Shown here: one piece after another, positions 42,359 through 50,225 of the stretch
Layout: each line of letters starts with the position of its first letter
Position numbering within the stretch: the stretch's first letter is position 1
Origin: Microbacterium paraoxydans
GTDB lineage: Bacteria > Actinomycetota > Actinomycetes > Actinomycetales > Microbacteriaceae
Length of the DNA stretch: 64,000 nucleotides
Assembly (NCBI RefSeq): GCF_019056515.1
Contig: NZ_CP064873.1
Span: 682,001-746,000, forward strand
Direction: 5' to 3'
Translations under genes and position numbers: made by a program
The notes under the pieces: model-generated
Databases searched by the model: none
What the model saw: only the letters and a program-made list of their open reading frames with translations
What the model was told of the DNA's origin: nothing

Positions 42359-42365
42359 GAAAGCC

Positions 42366-43298
42366 ATGACCGAGAAGGAGCCACCCGAGCTGCCGCGCGG
42401 GATCGCGCTTGCCTGGGGTGTCGCGGCCGATCCGCAGCGCGGCCCGAAGCGGGAGATGAGCGTCGAGAAGATCGTGGAGGCGGCGGTCGCCCTCGCCGAC
42501 GCCGAGGGGCTCGGTGCCGTCTCGATGGCTGCGGTCGCCGCGCGTCTGGGATTCACGCCCATGTCGCTCTACCGGTACGTCTCCGCCAAGGACGACCTCC
42601 TGCTCCTCATGCAGGAGGAGGCGACGGGCCTGCCGCCGGAGAGCCATCTCGAGGTCGAGGGGTGGCGCGAGCGGCTGCTCGCCTTGTACGAGGCGCAGAT
42701 CCTCGTGTATCTGCGGCATCCCTGGATGCTCTCGCTGCCGATCTCGGGTTCACCGATCACACCGAACAGCTCCGCCTGGCTGGATGCGGGCCTCGCCGCC
42801 CTCGATGGCACCCCGCTCACAGCAGAGGAGCGGATCGCCGTCGCACTCGCCGTCACCGGCCATGCCCGCTGGTGCGGGATCGTGCAGGCCGGATACACCG
42901 AGCAGTCGCGGTCGTCCGGTCTGAGTCCGGACGAGGTCGCGGCCCGTGAGGCCTCGCTGTTCGATCGGGTCATCACCGCTGACGAGTTCCCCGCCCTGCG
43001 GCGGGCTATCGAAGACGGCGTCTTCCTGTCGTCGGCCGACCCGTTCCGCTTCGCGGTGGAACGCACCCTCGACGGCGTCGCCGCGTACATGGCGGGCCTC
43101 GAACGCGGGGAGCGGCACATCGTCGTGGAGGAGTGGGTCGATCTCGACGTCGCCGAGCTCGCTGGAGACAAGCGGCTCAAAGAGGCGCAGAAGGCCAGCC
43201 GTGAGGCGGAGAAGGCCCTTCGCGCCGCGCGCAAGGTCGAGCGGCAGGCCCTACGGGATGCGCGCGAGCGGATCGCCAAGGCGAAGAGATCCGCCTGA
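42366..43298 (+). CDS. TetR-family regulator with TetR_C-type effector domain
   Basis: A 310-residue repressor. The DNA-binding domain includes KIVEAAVALADAEGLGAVSM and the recognition region AARLGFTPMSLYRYVSAKDD. A C-terminal domain of the tetracycline-repressor type follows, and the last 40 residues form a Lys/Arg/Ala-rich helix. The second of two ATGs was chosen because TAGGAT lies 7 nt upstream. It is divergent from the DrrAB-like exporter and most likely represses it until an inducing compound binds. Length is well above the 190-220 residues usual for TetR proteins. Confidence 0.88.
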   Translation: MTEKEPPELPRGIALAWGVAADPQRGPKREMSVEKIVEAAVALADAEGLGAVSMAAVAARLGFTPMSLYRYVSAKDDLLLLMQEEATGLPPESHLEVEGWRERLLALYEAQILVYLRHPWMLSLPISGSPITPNSSAWLDAGLAALDGTPLTAEERIAVALAVTGHARWCGIVQAGYTEQSRSSGLSPDEVAAREASLFDRVITADEFPALRRAIEDGVFLSSADPFRFAVERTLDGVAAYMAGLERGERHIVVEEWVDLDVAELAGDKRLKEAQKASREAEKALRAARKVERQALRDARERIAKAKRSA

Positions 43299-43324
43299 GT
43301 CCTCCGGTCCGGCAGGATGGGCGC

Positions 43325-44251
43325 ATGACGGACGAGTACCGCGCGCATTTCGACTTCGCGATCACCTTCGCCAACGGCGGCGGGCTGCAGGGGCAGGGGT
43401 TCCGACTCGATCTGCCACGGGAGGACGTGACCGCGGACGAGGTCGCAGCCCTGCTCGTCGCCCATCTCGGCCTGGCGCTCGTGGGCGAGGTCGAGCTCCG
43501 CGACCTGCGGATCGTCGCCGAGCCGCACCGGGGCAGCCGTGGCGTCGCGGCTCCGGCTCGTGGAGACCGCACCGAACGGGTCGTGGACCTGAGCCACCCG
43601 ATCGCGGAAGGCATGGTCACCTATCCCGGGCTGCCGGCGCCGACCATCACCCCGCACCTCACCCGCGCGGCGTCGCGCGAGCGCTATGCGCCGGGGACGG
43701 AGTTCGCGATGGACGTGATCACGATGATCGGCAACACGGGTACTTACGTCGACGCGCCGTTCCACCGCTATGCGGACGGGGCCGACCTGGCGTCGCTCGA
43801 CCTCGACACCCTCGTGGACCTGCCCGCCGAGGTCTTCCATCTCCGCGACGCGTGGACGCCCGAACGGCGGGGTATCAGGGCGGCGACGATCGCGGATCGT
43901 GAGCTCCGCGACACCGCGGTGCTCCTGGACACCGGCTGGAGCCGGTTGTTCGGCACGCCCGCCTACGGCACCGGCTCGCCCTTCCTCACCGAGGACGCGG
44001 CGCGCTTCCTCGTGGACGCCGGGGTGCGCCTCGTCGGCATCGACGCGCTCAACATCGACGACACGGAGAGCGGCGGGGAGCGACCCGCGCACAGCATCCT
44101 CCTCGCGGCGGGCGTGCACGTCGTCGAGCACCTCACCGCTCTGGATCGCCTCCCCGCGCGCGGGGCGCGGTTCACCGCGGCCCCTCCCGCGATCCGCGGG
44201 TTCGGGACGTTCCCGGTCCGGGCGTTCGCGACCGTGCCGACATCCCACTGA
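43325..44251 (+). CDS. Cyclase/kynurenine formamidase-like family protein with an N-terminal extension
   Basis: A 308-residue protein. Residues 86-300 are a cyclase-family metal-hydrolase fold (VVDLSHPIAEGMVTYPG at the start, GIDALNIDDTE and the late AAGVHVVEHL). The usual metal motif HxGTHxDxPxH reads NTGTYVDAPFH (137-147), so two of the His ligands are Asn and Tyr while Asp143 and His147 remain. About 85 extra N-terminal residues form a small domain of unknown role. A -10-like CAGGAT ends 6 nt before the ATG. It may be a hydrolase with an altered metal site; substrate unknown. Confidence 0.8.
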   Translation: MTDEYRAHFDFAITFANGGGLQGQGFRLDLPREDVTADEVAALLVAHLGLALVGEVELRDLRIVAEPHRGSRGVAAPARGDRTERVVDLSHPIAEGMVTYPGLPAPTITPHLTRAASRERYAPGTEFAMDVITMIGNTGTYVDAPFHRYADGADLASLDLDTLVDLPAEVFHLRDAWTPERRGIRAATIADRELRDTAVLLDTGWSRLFGTPAYGTGSPFLTEDAARFLVDAGVRLVGIDALNIDDTESGGERPAHSILLAAGVHVVEHLTALDRLPARGARFTAAPPAIRGFGTFPVRAFATVPTSH

Positions 44252-44326
44252 TCACAACAGCCACGCGGGTTTACACGCGTCCCAGCGACCCCATAGAGTG
44301 TGCTCATCGAGAAAGGGGTACGTGGG

Positions 44327-44518
44327 ATGCCCGAGGTTCCAGACGTCCGATTCCTGACGGTGGCCGAAGTCGCCGAGCTCATGCGCGTGTCCAAGATGAC
44401 CGTGTACCGGCTCGTGCACGCCGGTGACCTCCCCGCCATCCGATTCGGACGGAGCTACCGCGTGCCGGAGTCCGCCGTCGCGGAGGCTCTGCAGCGGCCC
44501 ATCGCCGACGCCGGCTGA
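44327..44518 (+). CDS. BldC-like small helix-turn-helix protein
   Basis: A 63-residue MerR-like HTH protein of the excisionase/BldC group. FLTVAEVAELMRVSKMTVYR is the HTH and GDLPAIRFGRSYRVPESAV the wing. BldC of Streptomyces is a developmental regulator that binds DNA cooperatively at direct repeats. ATG at 44327 has an AAAGGGG site about 10 nt upstream, and a TAGAGT -10-like hexamer is at 44294. It precedes bS22, as in many Actinobacteria. Confidence 0.85.
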   Translation: MPEVPDVRFLTVAEVAELMRVSKMTVYRLVHAGDLPAIRFGRSYRVPESAVAEALQRPIADAG

Positions 44519-44547
44519 CGAAGGGGCGCGGGGCACCCTCCTGAGTT

Positions 44548-44556
44548 TGCTAGGAT
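44548..44556 (+). promoter_or_regulatory. Extended -10 promoter of the bS22 gene
   Basis: TGCTAGGAT combines a TGn extension with TAGGAT, about 78 bp before the bS22 start. The intervening leader contains a GGGTGTC/GACACCC stem. Confidence 0.5.
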
Positions 44557-44633
44557 GATCCGAGGCATTTTTCGTGCTCGTACCCGGGTGTCCGATTCCG
44601 GCGACACCCAGCCCCTGACTTAGTGAGGTTTCC

Positions 44634-44732
44634 GTGGGTTCTGTCATCAAGAAGCGCCGCAAGCGCATGGCGAAGAAGAAGCACCGCAAGCTGCTTCGCA
44701 AGACTCGCCACCAGCGCCGCAACAAGAAGTAA
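44634..44732 (+). CDS. 30S ribosomal protein bS22 (AURKAIP1/COX24-like mini-protein)
   Basis: A 32-residue, extremely basic protein (MGSVIKKRRKRMAKKKHRK ... RRNKK). It matches the short actinobacterial ribosomal protein bS22 found near the decoding centre of the mycobacterial small subunit, and the AURKAIP1/COX24 domain of mitochondrial ribosomes. GTG at 44634 follows a GTGAGGT ribosome site, and a UUCG-loop terminator follows the TAA. Neighbouring BldC-like gene order is conserved with mycobacteria. Confidence 0.93.
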   Translation: MGSVIKKRRKRMAKKKHRKLLRKTRHQRRNKK

Positions 44733-44746
44733 GCGGCCAGACACCG

Positions 44747-44770
44747 AGCGCCTGTCTTCGGACGGGCGCT
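44747..44770 (+). terminator. Intrinsic terminator of bS22
   Basis: A 10-bp stem (44747-44756 with 44761-44770, one wobble) capped by a TTCG tetraloop and followed by TTGTGTCT. Confidence 0.85.
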
Positions 44771-44811
44771 TTGTGTCTCTGCGCGCCGTTCCGCACCGCC
44801 GAGAGGATGTC

Positions 44812-45114
44812 ATGAAGTCGATCACCGTCGCCGAACTCGCCGAGCGCTCCGGCACGCCCCTCATCGATGTCCGGGAGGTGCACGAGTTCCAGGCCGGCCA
44901 CGTCCCCGGCGCCGTGAACATCCCGATGTCCGAGATCGGCAACCGCCTGGACGAGCTCCCGGCCGAGTCGTTCGACGTGATCTGCCAGGCCGGCGGCCGC
45001 TCGGCTCGCGTGGTCGAGGCGCTCGAGGCCCGCGGCTACGACGCGACCAACGTCGAGGGCGGCACCGGCGAGTGGATCGCCCAGGGACGCGAGGTGGAGG
45101 TCCCGTCGTCGTGA
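44812..45114 (+). CDS. Rhodanese-like sulfurtransferase domain protein
   Basis: A 100-residue single rhodanese domain. TPLIDVREVHEFQAGHVPGA is the conserved start, and the active-site loop is C58-Q-A-G-G-R. It is predicted to carry sulfane sulfur as a persulfide on C58. ATG at 44812 follows GAGAGG. Its stop overlaps the next start (GTGA at 45111-45114), linking it to a glutaredoxin-like protein, which suggests a small thiol/sulfur handling operon. Confidence 0.9.
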   Translation: MKSITVAELAERSGTPLIDVREVHEFQAGHVPGAVNIPMSEIGNRLDELPAESFDVICQAGGRSARVVEALEARGYDATNVEGGTGEWIAQGREVEVPSS

Positions 45115-45407
45115 CGACGCTGACCCTCATCGGCAAGCCCGACTGCCATCTGTGCGCCGTGGCCTCCGAGGTCGTCGACGCGGTCGTCGCCGAACTGCCG
45201 GACGCCGCCGCGGAGCGCATCCAGATCGTCGAGGCGTCGATCCAGGACGACCCCGCCCTGTACGAGCAGTGGTGGGAGAAGATCCCCGTCGTCCTCATCG
45301 ACGGACGACTGCATGCGCACTGGCGCGTGTCCCCCGACCGTCTGCGCGAGGCGCTGGAGGAAGCCGTCGACGCGGAGGCCCGTGCCGACCAGAAGGAGCT
45401 GCGATGA
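45111..45407 (+). CDS. Glutaredoxin-like (DUF836) protein
   Basis: A 98-residue thioredoxin-fold protein of the DUF836 glutaredoxin-like group. The redox motif is C12-H-L-C15 after LTLIGKPD, and the cis-Pro loop is IPVVLIDG. GTG at 45111 overlaps the rhodanese stop, and its own stop overlaps the Dabb gene start (ATGA at 45404-45407). The electron donor and partner are unknown. Confidence 0.87.
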   Translation: MTTLTLIGKPDCHLCAVASEVVDAVVAELPDAAAERIQIVEASIQDDPALYEQWWEKIPVVLIDGRLHAHWRVSPDRLREALEEAVDAEARADQKELR

Positions 45408-45706
45408 CCATCCGCCATGTCGTGACCTGGAAGCTCGCCGCGGAGGACGCGGGGGAGCGGCAGGCCCAGGCGGCCGAGGTCGCCCGTCGGCTCAACGCCC
45501 TCGACGGCGTCGTGCCGCAGCTGCGCAGCATCTGGGCCGGTGCGAACGACGTGTACCCGGACGCGAACTGGGACGTGACCCTGGTCGCGGACTTCGACTC
45601 CGTCGCCGACCTCGAGCAGTACCAGGTGCACCCTGCGCACGAGGAGGTCGCCGGGTACATCCGCTCGGTCGTCTCCGGCCGTGTGGCGGTCGACGCCGAG
45701 CTCTGA
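45404..45706 (+). CDS. Dabb (stress-responsive alpha-beta barrel) family protein
   Basis: A 100-residue dimeric ferredoxin-like barrel protein. IRHVVTWKLAAEDAGERQAQ, the strand DVTLVADFDSVADLEQYQVH and the final HEEVAGYIRSVVS are typical of Dabb proteins. AAGGAG precedes the ATG. Third gene of a rhodanese-glutaredoxin-Dabb unit joined by two 4-bp overlaps. The biochemical role is unknown. Confidence 0.87.
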   Translation: MTIRHVVTWKLAAEDAGERQAQAAEVARRLNALDGVVPQLRSIWAGANDVYPDANWDVTLVADFDSVADLEQYQVHPAHEEVAGYIRSVVSGRVAVDAEL

Positions 45707-45848
45707 GCGTCGAGCGTCGTCCTCGCGGCACCGAAACACAAACGTAATGCGGCGCGAGGGGATGTCATTGGTCACGCGACGAGCCGCATGTTTAGATGAA
45801 CTCCTACCCGTCCGTGGGCTCACCCGCCCCCGACTCCCAGGAGCCGAC

Positions 45849-46661
45849 ATGTCCCGTCGTAACCTCTTCGCCGGCCTCGCGATCGCGGCCACCGCCACCC
45901 TCGCGCTCGCCGGATGCGCCACCGGCTCCTCCGATGCGGGCAGCGGCGGCGAGCCCGCCGCCGGCGACGAGTACGGCCTCGTCGAGGCGGGCACGCTCAC
46001 CGTCTGCTCCGACATCCCCTACCCGCCGTTCGAGTTCGAGGGCGACGACGGCGAGTACACGGGCTTCGACATCGACCTTCTCGGCGCGATCGCCGAGCAG
46101 CTCGACCTCAAGCTCTCCGTGCAGGATGTGGGCTTCGATGCGCTGCAGTCGGGGACGACCCTCGCCGCCGGCACCTGCGACGTCGGCGCCTCGGCCATGA
46201 CGATCACCGACGAGCGCAAGGCCAACATCGACTTCTCCGACCCGTACTACGACTCGCTGCAGTCGCTGCTCGTGCGCACCGACTCGGGCATCGAGTCCAT
46301 CGACGACCTCGACGGCAAGAACGTCGGCGTGCAGCAGGGCACCACGGGCGAGGCGTACGCGACCGAGAACGCGAAGGGCGCGCAGCTCGTGCAGTACCCC
46401 TCCGACGGCGAGCTGTGGCCGGCCATCCAGGCGGGGCAGATCGACGCGATCCTGCAGGACCAGCCCGTCAACCTCGAGCACGAGAAGGCCGACTCCTCCT
46501 ACGAGATCGTCGAGACCTACGAGACCGACGAGTCCTACGGCTTCGCCTTCGCGAAGGGCGAGAAGGACGAGCTCCTCGACGCCGTGAACGGTGCGCTCGC
46601 GGAGCTGAGGGACAACGGCGAGTACCAGAAGATCTACGACCAGTACTTCACGGCGAACTGA
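45849..46661 (+). CDS. Polar amino acid ABC transporter, substrate-binding lipoprotein
   Basis: A 270-residue lipoprotein: signal peptide with lipobox LAGC (C23), then an SBP_bac_3 domain (TLTVCSDIPYPPFEFEGDDG, FDIDLLGAIAEQL, TDERKANIDFSDPYYDS). The Asp/Glu-rich ligand pocket is typical of GlnH-like proteins for amino acids; the exact one is not predictable. ATG at 45849 follows CAGGAG. A possible promoter (TTGGTC, 17 bp, TTTAGA) lies near 45770. First gene of a three-gene importer operon. Confidence 0.92.
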   Translation: MSRRNLFAGLAIAATATLALAGCATGSSDAGSGGEPAAGDEYGLVEAGTLTVCSDIPYPPFEFEGDDGEYTGFDIDLLGAIAEQLDLKLSVQDVGFDALQSGTTLAAGTCDVGASAMTITDERKANIDFSDPYYDSLQSLLVRTDSGIESIDDLDGKNVGVQQGTTGEAYATENAKGAQLVQYPSDGELWPAIQAGQIDAILQDQPVNLEHEKADSSYEIVETYETDESYGFAFAKGEKDELLDAVNGALAELRDNGEYQKIYDQYFTAN

Positions 46662-46695
46662 GCCGGGGAACACGGAGGTCGGGAGGACCTTGACA

Positions 46696-47493
46696 ATGGC
46701 GTTGAGGCGCACCACCAAGCAGAAGCTCTACCGGTACACCGTCTATGCGGTGCTGATCGCGATCGCCGTCTGGATCGCGTTCAGCACCGACTGGGCCCGG
46801 CTCGGGCAGCTCTTCTTCAACCCCGAGGTCGCAGCCAAGATGCTGCCGGGGATCATCACGACCGCGCTCGTCAACACGCTGTGGTTCACGGCGGTGGCGT
46901 TCACGGGCGGCCTGCTCCTCGGCGTGATCCTCGCGCTGATGAAGCTGTCCGAGATCGGTCCGTTCCGGTGGATCGCGACCGTCTGGATCGAGCTGTTCCG
47001 CGGACTCCCCGCCCTGCTCACGATCTTCGCCATCGGGTTCATCGTGCCGATCGCGCTCGGTGTGCGGGCGCAGGAGCTCGGCGGTCCCGTGGTGCTCGGC
47101 CTGATCGGGCTCGTGCTCGTGGCATCGGCCTACATGGCCGAGACCATCCGCGCGGGACTCCAGGCCGTGCCGAAGGGACAGACCGAGGCGGCGCGTTCGC
47201 TCGGCATGTCGCCCATGAAGACGACCTTCTGGATCGTGGTCCCGCAGGGCTTCCGGATCATCATCCCGCCGCTGACGAACGAGTTCGTGCTGCTGCTGAA
47301 GGACACGTCGCTGCTGTTCGTCGTCGGCACGTTCGTCTGGTCGAAGGAGCTCACCACCTTCGCCCGTGACGCCAGTACGCAGAACGCCAACGGAACGCCG
47401 CTCATCATGGCGGCGATCCTCTACCTGATCGTGACGATCCCGCTCACGCGTTTCAGCGCGTGGCTGGAGCGTCGGATGGCGAGGACACGATGA
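46696..47493 (+). CDS. Polar amino acid ABC transporter permease
   Basis: A 265-residue HisM/GlnP-type permease with 5-6 helices. The conserved coupling loop is [20 protein letters not shown], preceded by [17 protein letters not shown] at 46696 was chosen over TTG at 46690 because of spacing to GGGAGG. It ends with an ATGA overlap with the ATPase gene. A single permease gene implies a homodimeric channel. Confidence 0.92.
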   Translation: MALRRTTKQKLYRYTVYAVLIAIAVWIAFSTDWARLGQLFFNPEVAAKMLPGIITTALVNTLWFTAVAFTGGLLLGVILALMKLSEIGPFRWIATVWIELFRGLPALLTIFAIGFIVPIALGVRAQELGGPVVLGLIGLVLVASAYMAETIRAGLQAVPKGQTEAARSLGMSPMKTTFWIVVPQGFRIIIPPLTNEFVLLLKDTSLLFVVGTFVWSKELTTFARDASTQNANGTPLIMAAILYLIVTIPLTRFSAWLERRMARTR

Positions 47494-48245
47494 GCACCGA
47501 CCTGATCGACGTCCAGGCCCCGGCGATCGCGATCCAGGACCTGCACAAGAGCTTCGGCGACAACGAGGTGCTCAAGGGCATCGATCTGACGGTGCTCGCC
47601 GGCGAGGTCGTCTGTGTGATCGGCCCGTCCGGTTCCGGGAAGTCGACGCTGCTCCGCTCGGTGAACCTCCTGGAGGAGCCCACGGGCGGCAAGGTGCTCA
47701 TCGAGGGCATCGACATCACCGATCCCGACATCGACATCGACCGCGTGCGCACCCGCATCGGGATGGTGTTCCAGAGCTTCAACCTCTTCCCGCACCTCAG
47801 CGTGCTCGGCAACCTCACGATCGCGCAGCAGCGGGTGAAGAAGCGCTCGAAGGCCGAGGCCGACAAGGTCGCCCGCGCCATGCTCGAGCGCGTCGGTCTC
47901 GCGGAGAAGGCCGACGCGTACCCCGGGCACCTCTCGGGTGGGCAGCAGCAGCGCGTGGCCATCGCCCGGGCGCTGTGCATGAACCCCGACATGATGCTGT
48001 TCGACGAGCCGACGTCGGCCCTCGACCCGGAGCTCGTCGGCGAGGTGCTGCAGGTCATGCGGTCGCTGGCCGACGAGGGCATGACGATGCTCGTGGTCAC
48101 GCATGAGATGGGCTTCGCGCGCGAGGTCGGTTCGCGGCTGATCTTCATGGACGGTGGACACATCGTCGAGGAGGGCGACCCCCGCGAGGTGCTCGCGAAT
48201 CCGCAGCACCAGCGCACGAAGGACTTCCTCTCCCGCGTCCTCTGA
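47490..48245 (+). CDS. Polar amino acid ABC transporter ATP-binding protein (GlnQ-like)
   Basis: A 251-residue GlnQ/HisP-type ATPase. Walker [36 protein letters not shown] (Q-loop), signature [15 protein letters not shown] and Walker [14 protein letters not shown] followed by [11 protein letters not shown]. The ATG overlaps the permease stop. It powers the amino acid importer and ends the operon; family A palindrome copy 2 begins 20 bp after the stop. Confidence 0.94.
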   Translation: MSTDLIDVQAPAIAIQDLHKSFGDNEVLKGIDLTVLAGEVVCVIGPSGSGKSTLLRSVNLLEEPTGGKVLIEGIDITDPDIDIDRVRTRIGMVFQSFNLFPHLSVLGNLTIAQQRVKKRSKAEADKVARAMLERVGLAEKADAYPGHLSGGQQQRVAIARALCMNPDMMLFDEPTSALDPELVGEVLQVMRSLADEGMTMLVVTHEMGFAREVGSRLIFMDGGHIVEEGDPREVLANPQHQRTKDFLSRVL

Positions 48246-48265
48246 CTCTCTCCGCCGCGGAGTCG

Positions 48266-48345
48266 CCGAGACCCCGGGCATTCGCCGAGACCCCTGGCTG
48301 CAGACGTCTGCAGCCGGGGGTCTCGACGTGAACCCGGGGTCTCGG
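48266..48345. repeat. Palindromic repeat family A, copy 2
   Basis: Outer arms CCGAGACCCCGGG (48266-48278) and CCCGGGGTCTCGG (48333-48345) are perfectly complementary. Inner 19-bp arms (48286-48304 and 48307-48325) match at 18 of 19 positions around a 2-nt loop. It fills the junction between convergent stops at 48245 and 48346 and probably terminates both operons. Confidence 0.88.
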
Positions 48346-49437
48346 TCAGCCGCGGGGGCGCGCGACCACCGGGGCGGGGGTCACCGCGATGCGGACGCGG
48401 TCGCCGAACGACGGGTGCACGGCGGGATCGTGCTGCACGCGGACCAGCTCGCCCGACTCGGTGCGCACGAGGGTCCGCCGCATGCTGCCGAGGAACGTGC
48501 TCTCCTCCACGAGGGCATCGGTTGCGGCATCCTCCGCGGAGGTGAAGCGGACGTTCTCCGGACGGAGGTACACGTCGACGGGGCCGTCGGCGGGGGTCTG
48601 CAAGGGGAGACGCTGCCCCCACACGACGACGTGCTCGCCGCCCGCGACGCCGGACACGACGCTGGAGAGGCCGACGAACGCGGCGACCTCGGCGGTCGCG
48701 GGAGTCGTGTACAGCTCTTCCGGGGAGCCGATCTGCTCGATGCGACCGGAGTTCATGACCGCGATCCGGTCCGACACCGCGAGGGCCTCCTCCTGGTCGT
48801 GCGTGACGAAGACGGTCGTGATGCCCAGCCGCAGCTGAATGCGCCGGATCTCGTCGCGGAGCTGCACGCGCACCTTGGCGTCGAGAGCCGACAGGGGTTC
48901 GTCGAGCAGCAGCACCCGGGGTTCCGTGACGAGGGCGCGAGCCAGGGCGACCCGCTGCTGCTGTCCGCCGGAGAGCTGATGCGGGAACCGGTCGGCGAGG
49001 TCGGCGAGGCCCACGAGGGCGAGCGCATCGAGGGCACGCCGCGCCGCCTCGGTCGTGCCGACACCCCGACGACGGAGCCCGAAGGCCGTGTTGTCGACGA
49101 CGCGGAGGTGCGGGAACAGCGAGTACGACTGGAACACCATCCCGATGTCGCGCCGGTTCGTCGGCACGCGCGAGACTTCTCCGCCGCCGAGGAGCACCGT
49201 CCCCTCCTCGGCGCCCTCGAGTCCCGCGAGCACGCGGAGTAGCGTCGTCTTGCCACAGCCGGAGGGGCCGAGCAGCGAGACGAACTCCCCGGGGGCGATG
49301 TCGAGGTCGACGCCGTGCAGCACCCTCGTGCCGCCGTAGCTCTTGACGATGCCGTGGAGCTCGACCCGCGTGCCGTCGCCGGCCTGGGCGAGCAGCAGGT
49401 TGTCCTTGGTGCGCGGGAGTGCGTGATCGAGGGTCAT
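48346..49437 (-). CDS. ABC importer ATP-binding protein (PotA/FbpC-like)
   Basis: A 363-residue ATPase with a C-terminal TOBE domain. Walker A GPSGCGKTTLLRVLAGLEGA, signature [15 protein letters not shown], Walker B VLLLDEPLSALD and VTHDQEEALAVSDRI are present; the C-terminal 110 residues fit TOBE_2. This is the ferric/polyamine/2-aminoethylphosphonate type. It overlaps the adjacent permease by ATGA at 49434-49437. Last gene of a four-gene operon running 52296 to 48346. Confidence 0.9.
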   Translation of the reverse strand: MTLDHALPRTKDNLLLAQAGDGTRVELHGIVKSYGGTRVLHGVDLDIAPGEFVSLLGPSGCGKTTLLRVLAGLEGAEEGTVLLGGGEVSRVPTNRRDIGMVFQSYSLFPHLRVVDNTAFGLRRRGVGTTEAARRALDALALVGLADLADRFPHQLSGGQQQRVALARALVTEPRVLLLDEPLSALDAKVRVQLRDEIRRIQLRLGITTVFVTHDQEEALAVSDRIAVMNSGRIEQIGSPEELYTTPATAEVAAFVGLSSVVSGVAGGEHVVVWGQRLPLQTPADGPVDVYLRPENVRFTSAEDAATDALVEESTFLGSMRRTLVRTESGELVRVQHDPAVHPSFGDRVRIAVTPAPVVARPRG

Positions 49438-50225
49438 GAGCGGGCCTTTCGCGGACCGCGGGCGACGCGGCCGATGAGCAGGAGCAGGAGGAAGACGAAC
49501 GACAGGGCGAGCAGCGTGAAGATCGCGGGCGCATACGGGTCTTGCTTCTGCACGACGACCATCGCCGTCTGGAAGACCTGCCGGTTGAGGAGGGACGCGA
49601 TCGTGAACTCCCCGAGCACCACCGCGATGGAGATCAGTGAGGCGGCGAGCAGGCCCTGGCGGAGGTTCGGCGCGAGCACACGGAGCACGACCGTCGGCCA
49701 GCCCGCCCCGAGCGAGCGCGCCGCCTCGGACAGCGTGCGCAGGTCCGCGGCATCGATCGAGGCCTGGATCGAGCGGAAGGCGAAGGGGAGGACGGTGACG
49801 CCGTAGGCGAAAGCAAGGGTCCAGGTGCCGGTGCCCACGGTCCGACCGATCTGCAGGTAGATCGGCGCGAGCCCCACGACGAGCACGATCGCGGGGATCG
49901 AGATCGGCAGGAGCGCGACGAACTCGAAGGCCGCCTTGAGCCGCGGGAAGCGGAGGTTCACGAGGATCATCGTGGGGGCCAGGAGGAACAGCACGATCGC
50001 CACGGTCACCACCGCGAGGATCAGCGAGTTCCCGAGCCCCGTCCAGAGGGGCTTCAGGGCCGCCGACGCCGCGGGGTCGAAGAGGGCGGCCCAGTGCGCG
50101 AACGAGAGGCCGTCGGTGTCGCGCAGCGTGAAGAGGAACGTCGACACGAGCGGCACCGCGAAGAACGCCCCGACGACGATGCCGATCACCGCACGGGTCG
50201 CGCGGGACGGGGCGAGGCCGTTCAT
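49434..50225 (-). CDS. ABC importer permease 2 (PotC-like)
   Basis: A 263-residue permease with 6 helices. The coupling motif is LSEAARSLGAGWPTVVLRVL (EAA loop), and PISIPAIVLVVGLAPIYLQI is a characteristic helix. ATG at 50225 overlaps the stop of permease 1 by ATGA. It forms a heterodimeric channel with the upstream gene product. The substrate class (polyamine, iron or related) is shared with the ATPase and binding protein. Confidence 0.88.
   Translation of the reverse strand: MNGLAPSRATRAVIGIVVGAFFAVPLVSTFLFTLRDTDGLSFAHWAALFDPAASAALKPLWTGLGNSLILAVVTVAIVLFLLAPTMILVNLRFPRLKAAFEFVALLPISIPAIVLVVGLAPIYLQIGRTVGTGTWTLAFAYGVTVLPFAFRSIQASIDAADLRTLSEAARSLGAGWPTVVLRVLAPNLRQGLLAASLISIAVVLGEFTIASLLNRQVFQTAMVVVQKQDPYAPAIFTLLALSFVFLLLLLIGRVARGPRKARS

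Larger units (their letters stand above)
42264..42365. promoter_or_regulatory. AT-rich divergent regulatory region of the DrrAB-like exporter and TetR genes
   Basis: This stretch is far richer in A+T than the rest of the window. It holds the operator-like palindrome at 42331-42349, two copies of CTGTGTAT and two TGTATGA repeats, and both divergent promoters. Repeated motifs suggest more than one repressor site. Confidence 0.6.
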
